A stretch of DNA of 64,000 nt, taken from Anaeromyxobacter sp. (GTDB taxonomy: Bacteria; Myxococcota; Myxococcia; Myxococcales; Anaeromyxobacteraceae). The notes below the pieces were generated by a model. The model made no database searches. It had not been told where the DNA came from and worked only from the letters and a program-made list of their open reading frames with translations. Where the stretch lies: assembly GCA_016718565.1 (NCBI GenBank), contig JADKCZ010000002.1, positions 620,001 through 684,000 on the forward strand, read 5' to 3'. Within the stretch, counting starts at the first letter, position 1. Each line of letters begins with the position of its first letter. Positions 54,537 through 62,824 of the stretch are shown in pieces. The translations under genes and the position numbers were made by a program.

Positions 54537-55226
54537 CTACTCCTTCTTCTCGCCGGCGTCGCCGGCCTGGGCCTCGGGCTTCTTGCCGTTGCCGCCGTGC
54601 GCGAAGGCGCGCGGGTGGATCTTCTCGCCGCCGTGGCAGTCGATGCACTTGGCGTCGCCCTTGCGGATGTCCTCCAGCATGCCCCCGTGGTCCTCGACCT
54701 TGAGCCAGCTCACGGCCTCCGTGGAGTGGCAGCGGGTGCACATCTTGTTCTGGAAGGGCTTGTAGAGGTGGATGGGCGGGCCACCCTCGCCGAGCGGGCC
54801 GGTGTTGCCGTACTCGGTGACGTACATGAAGAGGTGCTTCATGCCGTTCATCTTGGTCGAGATGGCGCCGAAGATCTGGTAGTCGGCGTGGCAGGTGTAG
54901 CAGGACTCGTGGCCGAAGGTGCTGTTCCGGCTGTGGATCGAGGCCAGGCTGGTGGAGGTCGGGTCGGCCGCGTCCTGCGTGTAGGGCAGCATGACGTGGC
55001 AGGAGCCGCAGAACTCGCGCTTCAGCGTGTACTCGAACCCGGCGATGTTGCCCGCCAGGGCCACGGCGAAGGGCATGACCCCCAGGCCGAAGAGCAGGAC
55101 GATCTTGGTGGAGCGTCCCAGGCTCGGCCGCTTGACCAGGTACCAGGCCAGGATCGCGATGGAGATCAGGGCGGAGACGAGCGCCGCCAGGCGAAGGACG
55201 TCTTCGGTGGAGTGAAGTTCGTGCAC
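54537..55226 (-). CDS. NapC/NrfH-type tetraheme membrane cytochrome c
   Basis: 229 aa. Two N-terminal hydrophobic segments (about 12-31 and 42-60). Four CxxCH heme sites follow: CGSCH at about 73, CYTCH at about 109, CTRCH at about 163 and CIDCH at about 194. The last ~25 residues are Lys/Glu-rich. Proteins of this type take electrons from menaquinol and pass them to periplasmic reductases. NrfH has one membrane helix and four hemes; this one seems to have two helices, so it could be a variant quinol-dehydrogenase or relay. No NrfA-, NapA- or other reductase gene is in view. Confidence 0.82.
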   Translation of the reverse strand: MHELHSTEDVLRLAALVSALISIAILAWYLVKRPSLGRSTKIVLLFGLGVMPFAVALAGNIAGFEYTLKREFCGSCHVMLPYTQDAADPTSTSLASIHSRNSTFGHESCYTCHADYQIFGAISTKMNGMKHLFMYVTEYGNTGPLGEGGPPIHLYKPFQNKMCTRCHSTEAVSWLKVEDHGGMLEDIRKGDAKCIDCHGGEKIHPRAFAHGGNGKKPEAQAGDAGEKKE

Positions 55227-55256
55227 GGTGCGGCGTTCTGTAGCATGTAGGTCCGT

Positions 55257-55271
55257 GAGGGTTCAACCCTC
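55257..55271. promoter_or_regulatory. short perfect inverted repeat upstream of the cytochrome gene
   Basis: GAGGGTT C AACCCTC, 7-bp arms around one base, 30 bp before the cytochrome start and divergent from the tRNA gene. Possible operator; nothing else in the 262-bp spacer except the tRNA promoter. Confidence 0.35.
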
Positions 55272-55448
55272 TTGGTGCTTGCGCGCTGGGGTTTGTACGC
55301 ACCGTGAACCGGGGCAGGCGCAGCCGTTTCGGGCGGGTCGGCGGCCCCCTGCCGGCTGCGACCCACGGTGCGGCCACCCTCCCCAGGCGGGCGCCCGCGC
55401 GACCCGCCGCGGCGCCGCCGGGCAGGCCAGGGATGCCCCCGAACCGAC

Positions 55449-55477
55449 TTGCCTTTCGGGGAGGGATGCCCTAGATA
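55449..55477 (+). promoter_or_regulatory. promoter of tRNA-Arg
   Basis: TTGCCT (55449-55454), a 17-bp spacer and TAGATA (55472-55477), ending 11 bp before the mature tRNA 5' end. Confidence 0.65.
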
Positions 55478-55488
55478 CCCCGCTCCAC

Positions 55489-55565
55489 GCGCGGTTAGCT
55501 CAGCTGGATAGAGCGTCGGCCTCCGGAGCCGAAGGCCACAGGTTCGAATCCTGTACCGCGCGCCA
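55489..55565 (+). tRNA. tRNA-Arg (anticodon CCG)
   Basis: 77 nt with encoded CCA. Acceptor GCGCGGT pairs with ACCGCGC. The D arm contains GCTC/GAGC. The anticodon stem TCGGC/GCCGA encloses the loop CTCCGGA with anticodon CCG, reading CGG codons. The T arm is ACAGG-TTCGAAT-CCTGT. All arms are intact. It marks the border between core-type genes on the left and accessory-type genes on the right. Confidence 0.97.
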
Positions 55566-55572
55566 CTTCCGA

Positions 55573-55615
55573 GGCCGGAACTTGCGAGGGATTCCTCGAC
55601 GGGTTCCGGCCTTTT
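55573..55615 (+). terminator. rho-independent terminator of tRNA-Arg
   Basis: GGCCGGAAC (55573-55581) pairs exactly with GTTCCGGCC (55603-55611), followed by TTTT. It lies 7 bp downstream of the tRNA CCA. Confidence 0.85.
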
Positions 55616-55680
55616 GTACTGTGGAATACCCCACAGGTGGACCAAAGGCCCGCGAACGGAGGCCGCTCGGGGGCCGGTGG

Positions 55681-58521
55681 TCAGGGCTTCGCGCAGGCCG
55701 TGCAGATGGCCTCGCACTGGCCCTGGGTCGGGTCCCTGACCGAGGCGCACTGCACGTCCGACGCGGCGGATTCCGAGCGCACGGCGCCTGAGCACCCGCT
55801 GCCTCCCGCGTTGCTGCACCCCGCCGCCCCCGGAGCATTCGCCTCCACGACGACCCCGCCCGTCGCGGCGCAGGCCACCATGTTGGTGGTGCTGCCGTCG
55901 GCGTTCGAGCGCACAGCGTCGACACGCCAGGTGTTCCCGTTGGGCTGGCACCTCGACAGCGTCGCCTCGATGAGTCCCTGGCAGGTGAAATCCAGCGTTC
56001 GCTGGGTGAGGCGCTCGCAGGCACCTGCGCCGTTGCATACGTTGCAGACGGAGGCCGAGGTGCACGGCACCCCCCTGGCCACCGGCCGGCCGACGCATCC
56101 GCCATCACCATCGCAGGTGTCTGGCGACGTGCAGCTGTTCCGGTCATCGCACGGGACGCCCGCCGGCAAGGGCTCGCGCAGACAAGCGCCCGATGCCGGG
56201 TCGCAGAAGGCGGCGTTGCATGAGTCGGTGCCGGGGCAGGTCTTGACTCGCCCCAGCACGCAGGCGCCGGCTTGACAGGAGTACGCGGCGCATCGGTCGT
56301 CGCTGTGGCACGGACCCGGCCGAGGGTCCCCTCCCTCACACGCCCCCGTTCGAGGATTGCAGACCTGGGCCGTGGTGCACTCGGTCGCCAGAGCACAGGG
56401 TCCACAGCGCTTCCGCGGCGGCGGGCCCTCCCAGGCGGCCTCGACCTGCCAGACGCCGGAGGCGGGGACCGTGCCGCCTGGGTCGATGAAGCCAAAGTAG
56501 GGCTCGGACTTCGCGTAGGCGAGCCCCTCCGGTCCGGTGGGGAGCATGGGGGTCGCGGTGAGTCCCGGGACGCTCGGTCCAAAGCCCATCTCCACCGGCG
56601 GCGGGGCTTGGTGAACTTCGAACGGGCTGCAGGCCGTCTCGGGCGGGTAGAACTCGTTCATCCCGCAAGAGCTGGAGCAGAAGGTTCCCTGGGCGTGGGT
56701 CTCCTGATGGCATGACCCAAAGCCGTAGTCGGTGACCGCCAGGTGGAAGGGATCAGCGAGGTGCGACACCAGGGGGAGCGCGCCGCCGAAGGCTGCCGAG
56801 AGGGCCTCTGCCAGGCCCTTCGCCTCGGAGAAGGTGCAGGCCAGGGACTGGTCCGAGGTCCACCCGGCCGAGGCCGTGCAAGTGGGCGGTACGACATAGT
56901 TCCCTTCCTCGTGGCGGCTCGAGCGTTGGCTCCCGACGAGGGAGATGTCGCTCATGAAGCCAGATCCCGCGTGAACACGTGCGAACCCGTCATGCGAGCG
57001 CGAGTAACTGCCGGTCACGTTGCTGGTCCAGTAGCCCGGGTTCACCTCGTCCCAGGAGCCGGTCCCGCCATAGGCGTGTAGCCACCTCACCGCCCAGGCA
57101 CCCACGTCGGGGCACTCGTTGCAACCCACGGCGCAGGCGGCAGGAGCGCAGTAGGCCGCTTCGGCCGCGAAGCGTCTTCCGGCCAGGCCACCCGTGGCGG
57201 CGTCCGAGCCACCCACCGCACCCTTGACGCCCGCCAGGGTCGTGTCGGGCGCGCCGAGCGCAGCGGCCAGGGACTCGGCCGAGTAGAGGTCGCGCAGGAA
57301 GAGGTCCGGGTCTGCGGGAACCCCCATCGCGACGAGCGAAGTGGTTGCGCTCTCGAGGTACTGTCTCGCCTGCGAGCGGTACACCGCGGGAGTGGCGAGG
57401 TGGCAGCCGGGCGCGCCCGCGCAGGGCTCGGCGAAGGCGATGGCCGCGAGGGTCTCCGCCCCGAACGCCAGGTCGAGCAGCGCACCAGCGGCTGCCGGTG
57501 CCGCGGGAGGCCAGGAGAATTCACCTGCAAGGAGCGCGGCCGCGACGTCCACGAGCTCGTGCCGCCCCAGCCTGATGAGGTTCGTCTCCGCGCCGTCGGG
57601 GCCGCCGGACTGGGCCCCGACGAGCGCTGGGGGTCCACCCAGGGACGTGCGGACGAACGCGGCCCGCTCGGGGTGGGAGCGAGGAGCGGCGAACCGGACG
57701 CGCAGGCGCCCGGGCCGTGCGAGCTCTAGGCCGGCGGGCTCGAGCTCGATGCCCGGGCCGACCGAGCTCGACAGCTCCGATGCGCCAGCGGCCAGACCGC
57801 GGAGGGTCACCCAGGTGGCGCGCTGCAGGGCCCACCCCGGGATGATCAGCGTGATGGTGTTGCCAAGGCCGTCGCTGACCACCAGCTCGGCCCCGAGCGA
57901 TGCGTCGACCCGCGCGCTGACCTCCCGGGGGGCACTCGACCTGCAGGCGCCCGCGGCGCACGTTCCCCCGGCGCAGGCCAGGCCCTCCTCGGCAGCGGTC
58001 GCCACGCACTGGCCGGAGGCGGGGTTGCAAGTGCCGCTGGCGAGGCAGTCCGTCGAGCCGGCGCAGACGACCGCCTCCCCGGCGCGGCAGGCGCCGGCCA
58101 CGCAGTGGTCTCCCTCCGTGCACGCGTCCGAGTCGCTGCACGAGGTCCCATCGCGGAGCGCGGCGCCGACGCAGCGGCCGGTGGCCGGGTCGCAGGTGGC
58201 TGCGACGTGGCAGGCGTCGGCCGAGGCGCAGGTCACGTGGCGAGCGCCCAGGCACGCTCCGAGGAAGCAGGCGTCCTCGAGCGTGCAGGCATCTCCGTCG
58301 TCGCAACGAGAGAGATCGGGAAGCGCCGGACTGCTGCAGTTGCCGGTCGCAGGATCGCAGCGCCCGGCCGCGTGACATGGCCCCGCGGGCGCGCACGTCA
58401 CGCCCGTGCAACGCCCTTCGTCCTGCTCGCCGCCCACGCACCCTCCCCCACAGGCGAGCGCCCAGGCGAGCGCCGTGATCCGCCGCCACCTCGAGTGTCC
58501 GGTGTCGCGATGCCCGACCAT
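55681..58521 (-). CDS. large Cys-rich exported protein
   Basis: About 946 aa from ATG 58521; a GTG at 58593 in the same frame would add 24 residues before the signal. The N-terminus RWRRITALAWALACGGGC is a secretion signal, probably of lipoprotein type. Residues about 30-190 are tandem Cys-rich modules of the type C-D-P-A-T-G-x-C and C-x-D-x-D-A-C, common in myxobacterial surface proteins. A middle section of ~550 residues is not recognised. A second set of Cys modules is at about 700-850 (CNPRTGACEGG, CDPASGACLREP, CDGDGGCVG). The ends are therefore disulfide-rich and the middle is globular. Likely exposed on the cell surface; function unknown. The stop is 65 bp from the tRNA terminator. Divergent from the small lipoprotein gene. 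Confidence 0.75.
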   Translation of the reverse strand: MVGHRDTGHSRWRRITALAWALACGGGCVGGEQDEGRCTGVTCAPAGPCHAAGRCDPATGNCSSPALPDLSRCDDGDACTLEDACFLGACLGARHVTCASADACHVAATCDPATGRCVGAALRDGTSCSDSDACTEGDHCVAGACRAGEAVVCAGSTDCLASGTCNPASGQCVATAAEEGLACAGGTCAAGACRSSAPREVSARVDASLGAELVVSDGLGNTITLIIPGWALQRATWVTLRGLAAGASELSSSVGPGIELEPAGLELARPGRLRVRFAAPRSHPERAAFVRTSLGGPPALVGAQSGGPDGAETNLIRLGRHELVDVAAALLAGEFSWPPAAPAAAGALLDLAFGAETLAAIAFAEPCAGAPGCHLATPAVYRSQARQYLESATTSLVAMGVPADPDLFLRDLYSAESLAAALGAPDTTLAGVKGAVGGSDAATGGLAGRRFAAEAAYCAPAACAVGCNECPDVGAWAVRWLHAYGGTGSWDEVNPGYWTSNVTGSYSRSHDGFARVHAGSGFMSDISLVGSQRSSRHEEGNYVVPPTCTASAGWTSDQSLACTFSEAKGLAEALSAAFGGALPLVSHLADPFHLAVTDYGFGSCHQETHAQGTFCSSSCGMNEFYPPETACSPFEVHQAPPPVEMGFGPSVPGLTATPMLPTGPEGLAYAKSEPYFGFIDPGGTVPASGVWQVEAAWEGPPPRKRCGPCALATECTTAQVCNPRTGACEGGDPRPGPCHSDDRCAAYSCQAGACVLGRVKTCPGTDSCNAAFCDPASGACLREPLPAGVPCDDRNSCTSPDTCDGDGGCVGRPVARGVPCTSASVCNVCNGAGACERLTQRTLDFTCQGLIEATLSRCQPNGNTWRVDAVRSNADGSTTNMVACAATGGVVVEANAPGAAGCSNAGGSGCSGAVRSESAASDVQCASVRDPTQGQCEAICTACAKP

Positions 58522-58950
58522 GGAGTGCCCCCTGCCGGCCAGTGGGTGTCTCAGCGGCGCCGCAGCACCCGCATCGACGTCATGGAACCTCACTGAGACT
58601 GAGAGTGCCAGTGTGGCCGTGGCCGAGGTGGGAGGACAAGTCGCGGCAGCTTGGCCAATAGGGTTCTCGCGGAAGGGGCAGGCTTCGGCTTCGGACCGCC
58701 TGCACGCTCCCCCGCCCTACACATCCGAAGCGATATCGCTTCGTGCGTGTGAACTGCCGCCAGCCGGGCCGGCCAAGGGAACCTGGGCCTGGCCGCGGTA
58801 CCCGTACCGGCACTGGCCTGGCGCGGCAATCCACCTCCGTCCACCGGGCACGGAACGGTCGCGGGTTCGACCGCGCTTGACCCACCATCCCGCAATCCAC
58901 TACCGATCGTGAACCTGCCTGGCAGGCCACCACCTCGGTGGGGGAGCCAA
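58522..58950. other. 429-bp divergent spacer with an 18-bp perfect palindrome
   Basis: No gene seen. It carries the palindrome at 58726-58743 and an imperfect palindrome CGCGGGTTCGACCGCG near 58860-58875. A weak promoter-like TTGACC lies at 58877-58882 with TACCGA at 58901-58906, pointing to the gene at 58951. Confidence 0.5.
58726..58743. promoter_or_regulatory. perfect palindrome, candidate operator
   Basis: CGAAGCGATATCGCTTCG, 9-bp arms with no spacer. Flanking ACAC/GTGT four bases further out extend the symmetry to about 32 bp with three mismatched positions per arm. It lies between two divergent exported-protein genes, the setting of a shared regulator site. Confidence 0.5.
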
Positions 58951-59445
58951 ATGAGGCCGACGAACCAACTCGTGGCGATGTGCGCGGCAGCGGCGATGGT
59001 GGGAGCCGTGGCCTGTGGAGGCGGCGGCGATGACGCCGCCGGCGGCGCACTCCGGGCGGCGATGCAGGGCAACTGGAGCAGGTGCGAGGTGGGCTTCGGC
59101 ACCTCCTACAAGATCGGCCTGGTGGTCAGCGGCAGCGGCTTCACCCAGTCCTCCCGCTCCTACGCCAACGAGACCTGCACCGGCACGGGCACCGAAGAGG
59201 GCTCCGGCGCAGGCACCCTCGCCTTCGGTGCGGCCCTCACCACGTTCCTCGGCGGCGCTCCGGTCACGGCCTACGAGCTCACGGCCACCACCGGCGTCGG
59301 GACCTTCTACGACCTCGTCTACGTCGACACGGCCGCCACCCCGGATCTCCTCTACACGGGCGACTCGAGCGGCGCCAACGACGGCAGCACCCCGGCCCTG
59401 CGGCCCACGGTGCTCGACGAGGCCTTCGTCCTGACGAAGCAGTAA
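58951..59445 (+). CDS. small lipoprotein, unrecognised
   Basis: 164 aa from ATG 58951 with GGGGGAG upstream. The signal peptide LVAMCAAAAMVGAVACGGGG has a lipobox (GAVAC, Cys at about 22). The mature part is beta-rich, starts GNWSRCEVGFGTSYKIGLVV and ends VLDEAFVLTKQ. It contains two further Cys residues that could pair. No family recognised. The first copy of the 19-bp end repeat begins 3 bp after its stop. Like the lipoprotein at 63.1 kb, it lies next to a copy of the mobile element. Confidence 0.7.
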   Translation: MRPTNQLVAMCAAAAMVGAVACGGGGDDAAGGALRAAMQGNWSRCEVGFGTSYKIGLVVSGSGFTQSSRSYANETCTGTGTEEGSGAGTLAFGAALTTFLGGAPVTAYELTATTGVGTFYDLVYVDTAATPDLLYTGDSSGANDGSTPALRPTVLDEAFVLTKQ

Positions 59446-59447
59446 CT

Positions 59448-59534
59448 GGAGGCCCCGTCCCAGAGAAGTGGAGGCCCCGTCCCGGGAGGCCCCGTCCCAG
59501 GAGGCCCCGTCCCAGGGAGGCCCCGTCCCAGAGA
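59448..59534. repeat. five-unit array of the REP-like 19-bp repeat
   Basis: Units at 59448, 59470, 59485, 59500 and 59516 share GGAGGCCCCGTCCC. The first and last are full GGAGGCCCCGTCCCAGAGA; the three inner ones are cut to 15-16 bp. The last unit is the left end of the element that carries the transposase. Confidence 0.9.
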
Positions 59535-60796
59535 AGTTGTCGTAGCGCACCCGGCACGCCCGCGTACACCGAACGTATCGTGCGCCGGGAGGCCACCGAC
59601 CAACCGGGGCGCGGCTCCTCAGGCCACCATGCGGCGGCGAAGCGGGTCCTCGCTCGACCGATTCCCGTTGGAGCCTCCGCCGTTGGCGGGGCTGCGCCAG
59701 CACCACCAGGCGAGGCGCAGCGGCGCTTCGCCTCATGATGCTGTGCAGGTCCGGAACCTGGACCGTCAGGCGCTCGATGCGCAGGCCACCCCGCACCACT
59801 GGCGCATCCCGTAGGTCCCGTCCGGGAAGACCACCTCCCGCGCGCCGGCCTTGAAGGCTCTCCAGGCCTCCCGGTACTCCGCCAGGAAGGCCTTGAGCCG
59901 CCCGATGGCCTCCAGGCGCTTCCACTTGTCCCGGCTGGCCACGCGCGGCTTCAGTCCCCGCCGCGGCTCGCCGGGCGCCGGCCTCGCGAACGGGCTCTGG
60001 GCGAGCACCTTTCGCGCCCCCATGAACGACCGTCCCGCCTCGGCCAGCTCACGGGCGGCGCGGTCCTCACGCTCGGTGAGCGCATCGGCGAGGCGTCGCC
60101 GCAGCGCCTCGACCGATCCGAGTCCCTTCGGGCAGACCAGCTTGAGCGGCGCGGTCCTGGGCGCTGGTCCTTCCTTGCGGAAGTAGTGGTCGGGGCGCCT
60201 CACCTCTCGCGTACCGGCCCCGACCGTCGAGGGCGCCGACCACAGCCCGGGCCACTCCGCCCCTCGCCGCACCAGGCCGGCCGCCACGGGGTTCGCCAGC
60301 ACGTAGGCCATCTTGTCGAGCACGTCCTCGGCGGACTGCAGCGCCACGGCGCTGTAGGACCCGGGCGCCCAGAAGGACTCCCACCGCCCGAGCGCCGCGT
60401 TGAGCGCCCGCGCCACCGTGGAGCCCAGGTCCCGCTGGAACTCCGGCAGCAGGCCGCGCGGGTCGGTGAGGACGCAGTGCCAGTGGTTCGAGAGGACCAC
60501 GTAGGCGTGGAGCAGGATCCCGTACTCCTTCGCCTTGGCGGCGAGGACGTACTCGAACACCGCGTTCACCAGCGGCGACGGCCGGAGCAGGAGCATCCGG
60601 CCGAAGCAGCGTCGCGAGATGAGGTAGGTGACGCCGGGCAGCACTTGTCGCGGTGCGGTCATGTACCTTCGGCATCGCACGGAGCGTACCGGAGGCCAGC
60701 CCGAGTGGTTCAGATGGGTTGGAGCGATGGCTGGCGCTTGCTGGTCCGCGCCGCGGACCAGAGGGTCCGCGGAAACGTCTCTGGGACGGGGCTTCC
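59516..60796. mobile_element. REP/RAYT-type mobile unit, complete copy
   Basis: About 1.28 kb. The left end is GGAGGCCCCGTCCCAGAGA and the right end is TCTCTGGGACGGGGCTTCC (60778-60796), the same 19-mer inverted with one mismatch. Left of the gene lies about 230 bp without a convincing ORF that is repeated almost unchanged in the two other copies. The transposase gene follows, transcribed leftward. On the right is a hairpin TGGTCCGCGCCGCGGACCA (60742-60760). No target-site duplication was recognised. The inverted bracketing of a Y1-transposase gene by short repeats matches REP-associated tyrosine transposase loci. Confidence 0.8.
59766..60662 (-). CDS. REP-associated tyrosine transposase (RAYT, Y1 HUH family)
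   Basis: 298 aa from ATG 60662. The HUH metal-binding motif is HWH at about 60-62 (VVLSNHWHCVLTDP). The catalytic Tyr is at about 120 in KMAYVLANPV, the Y-x-x-x-N-P context typical of RAYTs. The N-terminus LPGVTYLISRRC fits the family. The C-terminal ~100 residues are basic (RRGLKPRVASRDKWKRLEAI) and end in a conserved GMRQWCGVACAS. These enzymes nick single-stranded REP DNA and are thought to spread REP sequences. It is bracketed by inverted copies of a 19-bp repeat, and an in-frame deleted relative lies at 62.5 kb. Confidence 0.9.
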   Translation of the reverse strand: MTAPRQVLPGVTYLISRRCFGRMLLLRPSPLVNAVFEYVLAAKAKEYGILLHAYVVLSNHWHCVLTDPRGLLPEFQRDLGSTVARALNAALGRWESFWAPGSYSAVALQSAEDVLDKMAYVLANPVAAGLVRRGAEWPGLWSAPSTVGAGTREVRRPDHYFRKEGPAPRTAPLKLVCPKGLGSVEALRRRLADALTEREDRAARELAEAGRSFMGARKVLAQSPFARPAPGEPRRGLKPRVASRDKWKRLEAIGRLKAFLAEYREAWRAFKAGAREVVFPDGTYGMRQWCGVACASSA

Positions 60797-61049
60797 GGGC
60801 TTCCGAACGTCTCTGGGACGGGGCTTCGACCCGGCCGAGCCACCCGACACGAAGCCGTGCCGGTCCTCGTCGGGGTCGAGGACCAGGTGCGCTGGCCGCC
60901 TCGAGGTCCTCGCCGGCATCGCCGGGCCAGTGGTCGCGAGGTGCGGCCTCGATCACCGCGGTCTGCCTTGACGCCGAGAGCCCGGTGATCCGATTGTCGC
61001 TCTCCCGGGAGGGGCGCAGCGAACGGTACGTCCTCTGAAAGGAACCCTA
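60797..61049. other. spacer with one extra repeat copy
   Basis: A second right-end repeat TCTCTGGGACGGGGCTTC lies at 60810-60827, 13 bp beyond the first. The remaining ~220 bp have open frames in several phases, but none is protein-like enough to call. The promoter of the next gene presumably lies at its right end. Confidence 0.5.
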
Positions 61050-62126
61050 TTGAGTGAGCGCCCGACCCGCGAGGATGCAGTGGTCGACACGGCCGCCTTG
61101 TCGCCCTTCGGACGGGAGGACGAGGTCCTCGCGCTGAGGGAGCGGCTCGCATCGCTCGAGGCGCAGCTCCTGGAGGCGGGGCGGAGCCTCGAGACGGCCG
61201 TGGAGCAGGCCAACCGGTCCGCGCTCGCGGCCGAGATCGAGGCCATCGAGGTCCGGCAGCTGCTCAACGTCTCGCACGACGCCCTGTGGGTCGTGGACGG
61301 CGCCTTTCGAATCCTCCGCGTCAACGGCGCCATGGCCAGGCTCGTCGGGGAGGGGCCCGAGCGGCTCAAGGGGCGCCGCTGCAGCGAGGTGTTCTCGTAC
61401 GGCCTGTGCGGGACGCCCGACTGCCCGGTGACGCGCCTGAGGGACGGCGGCGACCTCCTCGAGAAGGACGTCGAGGGCGTGAGCGCCCCGGGCATGCACT
61501 TCATCGCCAGCGCCGCTCCGTACTACAGCCTCGACGGCGAGGTGTGCGGAGCGGTGGCGTCCTTCAAGGACATCACCGACCGCAAGCGGGCAGAGGAGGA
61601 GCTGGCCCGACTGGCCACCCGCGACGGGTTGACGGGGCTGTTCAACCGCCGGCGCTTCGACGAGACGCTCCAGGAGGAATGGGCGCGCGCCCGGCGCGAC
61701 CGCACGCCGCTGTCCGTGGTGATGGCCGACGTCGACCACTTCAAGCTCTTCAACGACGCCTACGGTCACCAGGCCGGCGACGCGTGCCTGCGCCAGGTGG
61801 CCGAGGCGCTGCAGTCGCGGGTCAGGCGCCCAGCGGACCTGGTCGCTCGGTACGGCGGGGAGGAGTTCGTGATCCTGCTGCCCTCGACCCTCCGGGAGGG
61901 CAGCCTCATCGTCGCCGAGGCCGCGCGCGCAGCGGTCGCCGGGCTGGGAATCCCGCACGCGCGCTCCACCGCCGGTCCGGTGGTCACCCTGAGCCTCGGC
62001 TGCGCGACCAGATGCCCGGGCGGCGGCGAGGCGCCCACGGAGCTCGTCGAGCAGGCCGATCGGGCGCTCTACGAGGCCAAGCGCGCCGGCCGAAACCGGG
62101 TGGAGGCCGGCAACCCGCGGGCCTGA
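61050..62126 (+). CDS. PAS-GGDEF diguanylate cyclase
   Basis: 358 aa from TTG 61050 with AAAGGAA upstream. A coiled-coil stretch lies at about 24-70. A PAS domain at about 70-180 carries a C-x8-C-x4-C-P segment (CSEVFSYGLCGTPDCPV) of the kind seen in Cys-containing PAS sensors. The GGDEF domain is at about 190-350: DGLTGLFNRRRFDE, ADVDHFKLFNDAYGH, active site GGEEF at about 269-273, and inhibitory I-site RxxD (RPAD at about 260-263) five residues before it. Active site and feedback site are both intact, so it should make c-di-GMP. No membrane helix; cytoplasmic. No effector gene adjacent. Confidence 0.92.
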   Translation: MSERPTREDAVVDTAALSPFGREDEVLALRERLASLEAQLLEAGRSLETAVEQANRSALAAEIEAIEVRQLLNVSHDALWVVDGAFRILRVNGAMARLVGEGPERLKGRRCSEVFSYGLCGTPDCPVTRLRDGGDLLEKDVEGVSAPGMHFIASAAPYYSLDGEVCGAVASFKDITDRKRAEEELARLATRDGLTGLFNRRRFDETLQEEWARARRDRTPLSVVMADVDHFKLFNDAYGHQAGDACLRQVAEALQSRVRRPADLVARYGGEEFVILLPSTLREGSLIVAEAARAAVAGLGIPHARSTAGPVVTLSLGCATRCPGGGEAPTELVEQADRALYEAKRAGRNRVEAGNPRA

Positions 62127-62276
62127 AGGGGGAAGGGCCGGGCGCCCCGCCCTCGTGGACGAGGACGTGCAGGTGGTGGCGCACCCGGAGCCGACGGCGG
62201 AGGGGACAGGGTGATCCGGCCGGGCCGAGGCTGGGGGAAGCGGTGCCGGATGCGGTGGAAGCGGTGCCGGGAAGCG
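62127..62276. repeat. spacer with two 14-bp direct repeats
   Basis: GGAAGCGGTGCCGG occurs at 62236-62249 and 62257-62270, 21 bp apart, just outside the left end of the second mobile unit. No gene seen in the spacer. Confidence 0.6.
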
Positions 62277-62527
62277 GGAGGCCCCGTCCCAGAGAAGTTG
62301 TCGTGGCGCACCCGGCACGCCCGCGTACACCGAACGTATCGTGCGTCGCGAGGCCACCGACCAACTGGAGGCGCGGCTCCTCAGGCGACCATGCGACGGC
62401 GAAGCGGGTCCTCGCTCGACCGATTCCGGCTGGAGCCGCCGCCGGTGGCGGGTCTGCGCCAGCACCACCAGGCGAGGCGCAGCGGCGCATCGCCTCATGA
62501 TGCTGGGCAGGTCCGGAACCTGAGCCG

Positions 62528-62824
62528 TCAGGCGCTCGATGCGCAGGCCACCCCGCACCACTGGCGCATCCCGTAGGTCCCGTCCGGGAAGACCACCTCC
62601 CGCGCTCCGGCCTTGAAGGAGCTCCAGGCCTCTCGGTACTCCGCCAGGAAGGCCTTGAGCCGCCCGATGGCCTCCACGCGCTTCCACTTGTCCCGACTGG
62701 CCACGCGTGGCTTCAGGCCCCGCCGCGGCTCGGGTCCGCGGAAACGTCTCTGGGACGGGGCCCCGAAGCAGCGTCGCGAGATGAGGTAGGTGACGCCGGG
62801 CAGCACTTGTCGCGGTGCGGTCAT
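62528..62824 (-). pseudogene. RAYT transposase remnant with an in-frame internal replacement
   Basis: 98 codons from ATG 62824. Residues 1-21 match the intact RAYT (TAPRQVLPGVTYLISRRCFG). Then 10 residues (APSQRRFRGP) encoded by the repeat replace 210 residues that include the HWH motif and the catalytic Tyr. The last ~67 residues again match. The frame is kept because 630 and 30 bp are both multiples of three. It cannot be catalytic, but a small protein with the RAYT C-terminal region could still be made. Confidence 0.85.
62733..62762. repeat. REP-type repeat at the deletion junction
   Basis: This 30-bp stretch contains GTCCGCGGAAACGTCTCTGG followed by GACGGGG. It equals the right-end sequence found near 60764-60791 in the full element. 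It sits exactly where 630 bp of the transposase gene are missing. Confidence 0.85.

Noticed and set aside
59448..59534. CRISPR array
   Set aside because: The units are contiguous without spacers, irregular in length, tied to the transposase element, and there are no cas genes.
59570..59760. A gene in the left part of the mobile unit (frames on both strands)
   Set aside because: The frames differ between the three copies in length and reading phase, and the conceptual proteins are not conserved while the DNA is. It is more likely a non-coding end region.
60830..61040. Fragment of another transposase on the minus strand
   Set aside because: Some frames look vaguely protein-like, but I cannot match them to a family and no motif is visible.
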